The position numbers and the translations under genes are program-made. From Candidatus Effluviviaceae Genus I sp. (GTDB lineage Bacteria; Joyebacterota; Joyebacteria; Joyebacterales; Joyebacteraceae), in assembly GCA_016867725.1 (NCBI GenBank), contig VGIX01000044.1, positions 1-11,888 on the forward strand: a DNA stretch of 11,888 bases, given 5' to 3'. The notes below the pieces were generated by a model. It did no database searches. It was not told where the DNA came from and was given only the letters and a program-made list of their open reading frames with translations. Positions 6,018-11,888 of this stretch are shown here, one piece after another; the stretch's first letter is position 1, and each line of letters starts with the position of its first letter.

Positions 6018-8255
6018 ATGAAGCTCCCCGACTGCGCTTCCCGGACCGGCGTCTGCGCCGTTGCGTGTGCCGCGTTCGCGCTCTCCGCGCTCGTCGCAGG
6101 CCCGGGATCGGCCGCGGCCGCCGAGAAGGTCCCCCAACGTGTCCCCCGGGTGGCGTCGCCCATCGTCGTCGATGGCGTGCTCGACGAGGACGTCTGGCGC
6201 GAGGCCCTCGTCATGGGCGTGAACACCGAGGTGCGCCCCGGCGAGAACATCCCCGCGCCCGTGCACACCGACATGCTCCTCGCGTACAACGACACGCACT
6301 TCCTCGTGGCGTTCCGCGCGCTCGACCCGGATCCCTCGCTCATCCGTGCGCGCTACTGCGACCGCGACCAGATGTGGGCCGACGAGTTCGTCATCGTCGG
6401 CGTCGACACCTACAACGACCAGCGCGGCGGGTTCGAGTTCGCCTGCAACCCGCTGGGCATCCAGGGCGACACGGCGAACGGCGTCCACGGGGACGGGAAC
6501 TCGTGGGACGCCATCTGGGACTCCGCCGGGCGCATCTTCGATTGGGGGTACTCCGTCGAGATGGCCATTCCGTTCAGCTCGCTCAAGTTCCAGCGGACCG
6601 AGGGCGACCAGATCTGGGGCGTGGACGCCGTGCGCAGCTACCCCCGTGGCGTCCGGCGCCACATCGGTCTCTACGCCCGCGACCGCAACAACAACTGCTA
6701 CTTCTGCCAGATGGAGAAGCTCGTGGGATTCGCCGGCGTGAACCCCGGCAGGAGCATCGAGCTTGACCCGACGTTCTCGGCCATCACCTCGCAGCAGCGC
6801 GAGGGGTTCGTGGAGGGCCCGTTCGAGGAGCGCGACTCGAGCTACGGGCCGGGGCTCACGGCGCGCTGGGGCGTCACGCCGAACACGACCCTGGCCGCCG
6901 CGCTCAACCCGGACTTCTCGCAGGTCGAGGCGGACGCGTTCCAGCTCGACGTGAACACGCGCCACGCGCTCTGGTACGACGAGAAGCGGCCGTTCTTCCT
7001 CGAGAGCGCCGGCATGTTCCCGAACTTCTACTCCCGGTCCGTCGCGGACCCGGCGTGGGGCGTGAAGCTCACCGCCAAGGAGGGCGGGAACGGCTTCGGC
7101 GCGCTCGTGTCGCGCGACGAGGTCACGAACCTGATCCTCCCGATGGGCGAGCGCTCGCGGACGGCCTCGCTCGACCGCGAGTCCACCTGCAGCCTCCTTC
7201 GCTACTCCCGCGACGTGGGGCGGTCATCCTCGATCAGCGCGGTCTTCAACGACCGCCGCGGCGACGAGTACGCGAACCAGATGGGGGGCGTCCGCGCGGA
7301 CCTCATGCTCGCGGGAACGTACGGCGTGAACGCGGCCGCGCTGTTCTCGTCCACCGACTACCCCGACAGCCTCGCCGCCGACTACTCGCAGGAGAGCGGC
7401 CGGTTCGACGGCCACGTCTACTCGCTGCACGTCGGGCGGTACACGAGCGGGCTCGACGTGTACGGGCAGTACTACGACGTCAGCCGCGGGTTCCGGAACG
7501 ACCTCGGGTTCGTGCCTGACGTAGGGCACCGCGACGTCGAGCTGGGGGCGGGTCACACCTGGCAGCGGGACGCGGGGAGCTGGTGGACCATGCTGAACGC
7601 CGGCGGCTGCTACCGGCGCGAGGAGACCGAGGACGGCGATGTCCGGGCGGAGGGAGCGCGTCTCTGGGCGCACTACAACGGTCCGAAGGAGTCGCACGTA
7701 GAGGCGGACGGCTGGGTGGGCACCGAGGTGTTCGCGGGCGAGGAGTTCGACACCTGGTCCGCGGAGGTCGAGACGGGCTTCTGGCCCACCGGGTGGCTGT
7801 TCGCCATGCTCGAGGGGAAGTACGCGCGCGCCATCGACTACGCGAACGCGCGGAACGGTGATCTGGTCGCGGTCTTCCCGTACGTCGGTCTCAAGGCCGG
7901 GCGTCATCTCTCGGCGAACGTGGGGCAGCGCTACGAGCGCATGAACGTGGACGAAGGAAGGCTCTACACGGCGAACGTGACCTACCTGAAGGCGGTCTAC
8001 CAGTTCTCCCCGGAGATGTTCGTGCGGGCGATCCTCCAGTACGTGGACTGCGACCGCGCCCCCGAGCTTCACCCATTCCCCGTCGAGCCCGAGGAGCAGA
8101 GCCTCACGAGCCAGGTCCTCTTCTCGTACAAGCTGAACCCGCAGACCGTGCTCTTCCTCGGCTACGGCGACGCGCACTACGGGAGCGGGACCGTGGACCT
8201 CACCCAGACCGACAGGACGTTCTTCGCGAAGGTCGGATACGCCTGGACGCTGTAG
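6018..8255 (+). CDS. CBM9-like domain plus DUF5916 outer-membrane protein
   Basis: A 745-aa exported protein. A signal peptide covers about 1-35 (hydrophobic 12-27, cut near A-A-A). A CBM9-like beta sandwich runs about 47-235, with the hallmark I-V-V-D-G-V-L-D-E-D-V-W at 49-60; this fold is related to xylanase and heme-protein sugar-binding modules. The rest (about 245-745) is DUF5916, with L-N-P-D-F-S-Q-V-E-A-D at 296-306 and E-K-R-P-F-F-L-E at 322-329. It continues as alternating amphipathic strands of an outer-membrane beta-barrel and ends in an aromatic/hydrophobic strand, Y-A-W-T-L. The family is widespread in Bacteroidota-like and Gemmatimonadota-like bacteria; its job is unsettled, possibly uptake or binding of a carbohydrate or peptide. 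A CxxC (C227/C230) sits near the end of the CBM9-like part. ATG 6018 has GCGAGG 7 nt upstream and begins the signal peptide; GTG 5958 is less likely. No clear promoter was seen in 5893-6017. Ends in TAG. Confidence 0.9.
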   Translation: MKLPDCASRTGVCAVACAAFALSALVAGPGSAAAAEKVPQRVPRVASPIVVDGVLDEDVWREALVMGVNTEVRPGENIPAPVHTDMLLAYNDTHFLVAFRALDPDPSLIRARYCDRDQMWADEFVIVGVDTYNDQRGGFEFACNPLGIQGDTANGVHGDGNSWDAIWDSAGRIFDWGYSVEMAIPFSSLKFQRTEGDQIWGVDAVRSYPRGVRRHIGLYARDRNNNCYFCQMEKLVGFAGVNPGRSIELDPTFSAITSQQREGFVEGPFEERDSSYGPGLTARWGVTPNTTLAAALNPDFSQVEADAFQLDVNTRHALWYDEKRPFFLESAGMFPNFYSRSVADPAWGVKLTAKEGGNGFGALVSRDEVTNLILPMGERSRTASLDRESTCSLLRYSRDVGRSSSISAVFNDRRGDEYANQMGGVRADLMLAGTYGVNAAALFSSTDYPDSLAADYSQESGRFDGHVYSLHVGRYTSGLDVYGQYYDVSRGFRNDLGFVPDVGHRDVELGAGHTWQRDAGSWWTMLNAGGCYRREETEDGDVRAEGARLWAHYNGPKESHVEADGWVGTEVFAGEEFDTWSAEVETGFWPTGWLFAMLEGKYARAIDYANARNGDLVAVFPYVGLKAGRHLSANVGQRYERMNVDEGRLYTANVTYLKAVYQFSPEMFVRAILQYVDCDRAPELHPFPVEPEEQSLTSQVLFSYKLNPQTVLFLGYGDAHYGSGTVDLTQTDRTFFAKVGYAWTL

Positions 8256-8291
8256 GCCTTCATCGGCGGCCGCTGACTGCCCGACCGCCAA

Positions 8292-8326
8292 CGCGGGAGC
8301 CCGGCCCATCGGGGCCGGGCTCCGCG
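8292..8326. terminator. Bidirectional terminator-like hairpin between convergent genes
   Basis: GGAGCCCGGCCC (8296-8307) pairs with GGGCCGGGCTCC (8312-8323) around an ATCG loop, giving 12 perfect base pairs; three more pairs form below a bulged G at 8295. It lies between the convergent stops at 8255 and 8352 and could end transcription from both sides. Flanking T or A tracts are weak. Confidence 0.6.
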
Positions 8327-8351
8327 CTTCCAGCTCAGGCACTCCCCAGCT

Positions 8352-10217
8352 CTACTTGAGCACGACGATGCTCCTCGTATCCGACGTGCCACAGGCTTCG
8401 ATGCGGCAGAAGTACACGCCCGAGGCCACCGCCGTGCCCGAGCGGTCCCTGCCGTCCCACTGCGTCGCGTGCAGGCCGGCTTCGACGTCGTCGTCCACGA
8501 CGGTTCTCACCAGGCGCCCGGCCACGTCGTAGACAGCGATCCTCACGCGCCCCGCCGCCGGGACGCTGTACGCGATGGTGGCGGACTCGCGGAACGGGTT
8601 CGGGCTGCTCGGAAGGAGGGACACGCGCGAGACGACTCCCGGGCTCTCGACGCCTGAGGCCGTCACCAGGATGCCCGTGATCTCGACGTCGTCGATGTTC
8701 CAGCCGCAGTACTGCCAGCTGCTATCGGTCGTGCCCATCGTCCAGCGCAGGTACACGGTGGTGTTGTCGGCCAACGCGGAGATGTCGTAGGTGTGCTGGC
8801 TCCAGGCGTTCTCCTCGATCGTCGCCGTGTTGGACCAGATGGTGGACCACGTCGTGCCGTTCTTGCTCACCCTGAAGTAGGCGTGGTCGTACGCGGGCTG
8901 CTCGACGCCCAGCCACCTCCAGAAGCTCACCTGAACGCCCGCGTAGCCGGTGAGGTCGAGCGCGGGGGTCGTGAGGTGCCGCTCCGGCAGGTTGTTCTCG
9001 TAGTCTCCGTTCAGGTTGTAGCCGTACACGTTCGCGCCCGTGTGGCCGCTGATCGGATCGGGGTAACCGTACTGGCCGCCGCCGCCCATCGGCCGCCCGT
9101 ACGCCCAGAGCCCCTGTGTGGTCCAGCCGGGGTTCGTGTCCATCGGGAACGAGTACACGACGACGCGGTCGCCCACCTCGAGCCCGAGGGCGCGGGTCGT
9201 GTTGCCGATGCCGTTGGTCGTGTTCGTGAACGTGAGCACGTCGCTGTAGACGCCGCCGCCGAGGGCCGAGGCAAGCACGTTCAGCTCCGCCGTGACCTCG
9301 ACCGATGAACCGCCTGGGATGGTCCCGGAGCCGTTCAGGATCGTGACCCACGGCTTCGTCGCCGTGACCGAGTAGCCTATCGCGGCTCCGCCGAGGTTCT
9401 CGACCTCGAACGTGACGCTCCCCGGGTTGAACGGCCCGCCGATCGGCCCGGTCGCGAGCAGCCCCTCGGCCGGGGACACCGCGATGCCGTTCCCGCGCGT
9501 GCAGCGCGCCGCCTGAAGCACCCGCCGCGGGATGTTGTGACACTGCACCCACGCCACGAACCCGATGTTGTCGAGCTTCCAGGAGGTCCCGAGCGTGAAC
9601 GCCTTGGCGTAGCTCACCGCTTCGCCGGGCGACGTCAGCGCGAAGGTCTCGTCGGCGAGCATTGCGCGAGCCATGCCCGGCGTCGCGCCGTACGTCTCGA
9701 TGCCCTCCTCGACGATGACGAAGTGGACCTTGTTGTTCGTGGTCGTGACCGGATCCATGACGTCGATGTCCACGAACAGCGTGCCGGCCGTTGCCGATGT
9801 GAACTTGGCCACGGGCTTGACGAGGATCGGACTCCCCTCGGCGATGTTCGCGGCGACGATGGGATTGTACGTTGGGAACATCGTCGGCGCCGTGCTTCCG
9901 CCGTAGACGTTGTCCTCGCCGTCGAACCACGCGTTCGGGATGCCCGTGGCCCCACCGTAGAAGGTCCTGCGCGTGGACATGGCTGGGATCACGTAAGGGG
10001 ATGACGTGTACCACGTGATGGGAACGAATCCGTCGTATCCATAGTAGGCGACAAGGTCTCTGAACCCCGCGACCGCGGAGGGGCAGTAGGGTCAGCTGGG
10101 ACCTTGGAACATCTCGCCGAGCGACGTCCTGGGAACGGCGAGCGCGGGCAGCGCGAGCGCCGCGACGACGAACGCGGCGAGCGCCGTCGCCGCAAGCACA
10201 TGGATGCGGTGCGACAT
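8352..10217 (-). CDS. Secreted selenoprotein: thioredoxin-fold (Omp28-like) U-x-x-C protein with jelly-roll and FlgD-like sorting domains; in-frame UGA = Sec42
   Basis: Read through one TGA (10092-10094), this frame encodes 621 aa. A signal peptide spans 1-27 (cut after A-L-A). The thioredoxin-like region (about 30-240) carries U42-P-Y-C45, the redox pair of an Omp28-like domain with Sec replacing the first Cys, and a cis-Pro motif T-G-I-P-N with P94. Next come a BACON/Ig-like domain (about 245-350), a jelly-roll domain (about 353-515; G-W, W-x-Y-G and C-G-W-N-I-D-D-V-E-I), and a FlgD/type IX-style tail (about 533-621; P-N-P-F-R, Q-W-D-G-R-D, G-V-Y-F). ATG 10217 has AAAGGAG (10225-10231) 7 nt upstream and a promoter beyond it. 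The frame matches before and after the TGA, the Trx motifs lie on both sides of it, and a SECIS-like hairpin follows. The likely role is a thiol/disulfide or peroxide redox enzyme outside the inner membrane; the substrate is unknown. A nonsense mutation is the main alternative. Ends in TAG. Confidence 0.82.
10060..10094 (-). promoter_or_regulatory. Bacterial SECIS element and recoded UGA (Sec codon 42)
   Basis: With the U of UGA as base 1, C17-C18-G19-C20 pairs with G25-C26-G27-G28 around the loop G21-G22-U23-C24. U16 is bulged, then C14-C15 pairs with G29-G30. After a 2x2 mismatch, C9-U10-G11 pairs with C33-A34-G35. The E. coli fdhF SECIS has the same GGUC loop, 4-bp upper stem, bulged U (base 17) and two G-C pairs; there U17, G23 and U24 are the bases needed for SelB binding. 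Here they fall at 16, 22 and 23, so the element is shifted by one base with internal spacing unchanged. Confidence 0.78.
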
Positions 10218-10350
10218 GCGGCATCTCCTTTCGAGAGAGGCACCTGGCACGCGTGTGGCGCGCGCACGCGGCGCGCCCTCAACGACTGACCGGTGGGATG
10301 GCTGTCCCCGGCGCGGGATCCCGAGGAGACACGGCTGCCATCGGGACACA

Positions 10351-10379
10351 AGGATAGTCGAGTGTCAGGGAGGCGTCAA
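10351..10379 (-). promoter_or_regulatory. Sigma-70-type promoter of the selenoprotein gene
   Basis: On the minus strand TTGACG (10374-10379, 5/6 match) is followed after exactly 17 bp by TATCCT (10351-10356, 4/6 match). Transcription would start near 10344, leaving a leader of about 127 nt before ATG 10217. Confidence 0.6.
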
Positions 10380-10393
10380 CGGGCAAGCCGCGG

Positions 10394-10438
10394 GCGCTCC
10401 GGGCGGGCCTTCGACCTTGAAGACCCGCCCGGGAGCGC
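10394..10438. repeat. Long inverted repeat overlapping the molybdenum hydroxylase promoter
   Basis: GCGCTCCGGGCGGG (10394-10407) pairs with bases 10424-10438 with a single bulged base, giving 14 bp. The enclosed CTTC (10409-10412) and GAAG (10419-10422) extend it by four pairs with a six-base loop. The right arm covers the -35/-10 spacer of the promoter at 10417-10445, so as DNA it may be an operator. It lies upstream of the predicted start, so it is not a leader hairpin of that transcript. Confidence 0.55.
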
Positions 10439-10445
10439 GTATCCT
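10417..10445 (+). promoter_or_regulatory. Sigma-70-type promoter of the molybdenum hydroxylase operon
   Basis: TTGAAG (10417-10422, 4/6 match) lies exactly 17 bp before TATCCT (10440-10445, 4/6 match). Transcription would start near 10452, about 58 nt before the ATG at 10510. It is divergent from the selenoprotein promoter, with about 37 bp between the two -35 hexamers. Confidence 0.5.
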
Positions 10446-10509
10446 CCGGGTGATGGCGCGGCCGGCGCCGGCGACACCGGGGCGGCCGCCGTCGCGATGG
10501 GAGCGACCG

Positions 10510-11391
10510 ATGCTCGACCTCAGGGAGATCCGCCGTCCTGCGAGCGCGGCGGAGGCCGTGCGGCTCCTCGCGGAGAGCGAGGGGAGCGGGCTCTATGTGG
10601 CCGGCGGGACCATCCTTGTGACGAGCGGGTCCCGGCGCCTGGGCTTCCTCGTGGACCTCACCTCGGCGGGCCTGGGCGGCCTTCGCGTGGACACGGCCGC
10701 CGGCTCGTCCGGAACGCTGATCATCGGCGCAACCGTGACCGTCGGTGAGCTTCTGCGCGCCACCGAGGCCGGGCGGCCGGCCGGGGGGCTCCTGCGCGAG
10801 GCGACCTCCTGGCTTGCTAATCACACCGTGAGGAACCTCGCCACCGTCGGGGGCAACCTCATGGCCTGGCACTTCCCGACGGACCTGCCGCCGGCGCTCC
10901 TCGTGCTCGATGCGTCGGTCAGGGTCATGGGGCGTTCGGGCGAGCGCATCGTTCCAATCGACCGCCTCTACGCCGCCCGCCGCGAGGTCTTCGCTCGGGG
11001 GGACCTCATCGCAGACGTCCGCGTGCCGGCCGCCACACCCGGGCTTCGCGGCGCGTTCGAGAAGCACGGCCGCAAGCGGCTCGACGTCGCGCTCGTCAAC
11101 TGCGCGGCGGCGGTGCGGCTCGACGGCGGGCGGATCGCCGAGGCGCGGCTGGCGCTGAACGGCGTGGGCGGCCCGCCCGCGCGGCGGCCGGACATCGAGG
11201 CGTTCCTCGCGGGGAAGGAGCCGTCGCCGGCCGTGTTCGAGGAGGCGGGCCGGATGGTGTCCGCCGCGGTCACGCCGAGGAGCGACCACCGCGCGAGCGC
11301 GGCGTACCGAACGCGCCTGGCCGGCGTGGCGGCCCGACGGGCGCTCGCGCGGGCGGGCGGGGTTCTGCCTGTGGCCGGGGCGGAGGAGTAG
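10510..11391 (+). CDS. FAD-binding (medium) subunit of a molybdenum hydroxylase, CoxM/XdhB type
   Basis: A 293-aa flavoprotein subunit, close to the usual 280-300 aa. In this family it passes electrons from the [2Fe-2S] subunit to an acceptor through FAD. The FAD domain shows A-G-G-T at 31-34 (with I-L following) and V-R-N-L-A-T-V-G-G-N at 107-116, the family's T-[IV]-G-G-N flavin-binding loop. The C-terminal CO_deh_flav_C-type domain (about 175-285) ends with S-D-H-R-A-S-A-A-Y-R at 258-267. No signal peptide; cytoplasmic. ATG 10510 has GGGAG (10499-10503) 6 nt upstream and fits the usual family start; in-frame ATG 10453 would add an unusual Pro/Arg-rich extension. Only four bases separate its TAG from the next gene, so the two are one operon. 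The hydroxylated substrate cannot be told without the large subunit. Confidence 0.92.
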   Translation: MLDLREIRRPASAAEAVRLLAESEGSGLYVAGGTILVTSGSRRLGFLVDLTSAGLGGLRVDTAAGSSGTLIIGATVTVGELLRATEAGRPAGGLLREATSWLANHTVRNLATVGGNLMAWHFPTDLPPALLVLDASVRVMGRSGERIVPIDRLYAARREVFARGDLIADVRVPAATPGLRGAFEKHGRKRLDVALVNCAAAVRLDGGRIAEARLALNGVGGPPARRPDIEAFLAGKEPSPAVFEEAGRMVSAAVTPRSDHRASAAYRTRLAGVAARRALARAGGVLPVAGAEE

Positions 11392-11395
11392 GCGC

Positions 11396-11888
11396 ATGAC
11401 CGTCCGGTTCACCTTGAACGGGAAGCCCATCGCGCTTGCGGTCGATCCGGGCGAGGTCCTGCTCGACACGCTGCGGCGAAGCGGGTTCACCGGCGTCAAG
11501 GCGGGGTGCCGCTCCGGCAACTGCGGCGTGTGCACGGTGCTTCTGGATGGCCGCCCCGTTCCGTCGTGCAGTGTGCTCACCGCCCGCGTCGACGGCCGCG
11601 CGGTCACCACCATCGAGGGCGTGGGGGACGCCGCGAACCCGCATCCGCTCCAGACGGAGTTCCTCGCTCGCAGCGCGGCGCAGTGCGCGTACTGCATGCA
11701 GGGCATGATCGTCTCGTCGAAGGCGCTGCTCGACGAGCATCCGCATCCCTCAGAGCAGGAGATCCGCGAGCACCTCACCGGGAACCTGTGCCGGTGCACC
11801 GGCTACGTGAAGGCCGTCGAGGCGGTCAGGGCGGTGGCGGAGGGGCGGGCGACGGGCGCCGCTCCCGCGCCGCGCGGGCCGGAGACGG
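11396..11888 (+). CDS. [2Fe-2S] (small) subunit of a molybdenum hydroxylase, CoxS/XdhC type; runs off the right edge
   Basis: 164 codons are visible and the frame is open at the window end; since family members are about 155-170 aa, its stop should lie just outside. The plant-type ferredoxin cluster uses C38, C43, C46 and C58 (G-C-R-S-G-N-C-G-V-C, then C). The second cluster domain uses C97, C100, C132 and C134 (Q-C-A-Y-C and L-C-R-C-T-G). All eight ligands are present. The common QCGYCTPGM is Q-C-A-Y-C-M-Q-G-M here; Met-Gln at that place also occurs in isoquinoline-oxidoreductase-type relatives. It relays electrons between the molybdenum centre and the FAD subunit. GGAGGAG (11382-11388), inside the end of the upstream gene, lies 7 nt before ATG 11396. 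The molybdopterin-binding large subunit is expected downstream. Confidence 0.93.
   Translation, partial: MTVRFTLNGKPIALAVDPGEVLLDTLRRSGFTGVKAGCRSGNCGVCTVLLDGRPVPSCSVLTARVDGRAVTTIEGVGDAANPHPLQTEFLARSAAQCAYCMQGMIVSSKALLDEHPHPSEQEIREHLTGNLCRCTGYVKAVEAVRAVAEGRATGAAPAPRGPET

Noticed and set aside
4404-6965. Very long minus-strand open frame (853 codons) opposite the VWA and DUF5916 genes
   Set aside because: The product is Arg/Ala/Asp-rich with no domain. It is the usual antisense shadow in GC-rich DNA, and the plus-strand genes have ribosome sites, signals and motifs.
7224-8342. Long minus-strand open frame opposite the DUF5916 barrel
   Set aside because: Its composition is Val/Arg/Glu-rich without recognisable motifs, and it lies across the barrel coding region and the terminator hairpin.
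10092-10094. UGA read as Trp or Gly by a reassigned genetic code
   Set aside because: Across the other genes Trp is TGG and Gly is GGN with no further in-frame TGA; the position aligns with a catalytic Cys and a SECIS-like hairpin follows.
10092-10217. A separate 41-aa secreted peptide gene ending at the TGA
   Set aside because: The mature part would be only 14 residues, and the same frame continues directly into a thioredoxin-like domain that would otherwise lack a signal peptide and active site.
10453-10509. ATG 10453 as start of the FAD subunit
   Set aside because: It adds a 19-residue Pro/Arg-rich extension absent from the family and sits at the predicted transcription start.
10279-11799. 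Long minus-strand open frame opposite the molybdenum hydroxylase genes
   Set aside because: It is antisense to two well-identified genes that hold all cofactor-binding motifs; the translated product is Arg/Pro-rich with no family match.

Overview
The window is GC-rich DNA (roughly two thirds G+C by eye) from a bacterium with an outer membrane. Two secreted proteins end in FlgD-like/type IX-style C-terminal domains, and a CBM9-DUF5916 outer-membrane protein and a secreted protein with a W-G-x-x-K-x-x-F-K tail are also present. That mix suggests an uncultured lineage of the FCB superphylum or a neighbour (Eisenbacteria-, Krumholzibacteriota- or Latescibacteria-like), but the lineage cannot be fixed from this window. 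All eight complete genes end in TAG.

Layout, left to right. 1-145 holds no gene, only a weak outward promoter-like match. 146-1888 (-) is a secreted metallophosphoesterase, probably read from a leaderless transcript. 2039-2539 (+) is the broken remnant of a ZIP-family metal transporter. 2570-3232 (-) is a secreted protein of unknown function with a near-consensus sigma-70 promoter. 3373-4296 (-) is a glycosylasparaginase-type Ntn hydrolase with unusual active-site surroundings. 4521-5840 (+) is a membrane-anchored VWA protein with an FHA-like C-terminus, divergent from the hydrolase. 6018-8255 (+) is a CBM9-DUF5916 protein. 8352-10217 (-) is a large secreted thioredoxin-fold protein. 10510-11391 and 11396-11888 (+) are the FAD and [2Fe-2S] subunits of a molybdenum hydroxylase of the xanthine/CO dehydrogenase family; the operon runs off the right edge.

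The main discovery is at 8352-10217. A signal-peptide reading frame meets one in-frame TGA at codon 42, and the same frame continues for 579 more codons. The TGA sits where Omp28-like thioredoxin-fold proteins have the first Cys of CxxC, giving U-P-Y-C, and a thioredoxin-type cis-Pro motif follows. Directly downstream is an RNA hairpin with the architecture of the E. coli fdhF SECIS: a GGUC loop, a 4-bp upper stem, a bulged U, then 2 G-C pairs, at almost the same distance from the UGA. I read this as a secreted selenoprotein that ordinary annotation would split into a 41-aa peptide and a 546-aa protein lacking its signal and active site.

Most genes here are single transcription units separated by hairpins or by convergent or divergent junctions; only the molybdenum hydroxylase pair is a clear operon. 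The common theme is the cell envelope: exported enzymes, a surface or periplasmic redox protein, an outer-membrane barrel and a membrane-anchored VWA protein. No tRNA, rRNA, CRISPR array or insertion sequence was seen.
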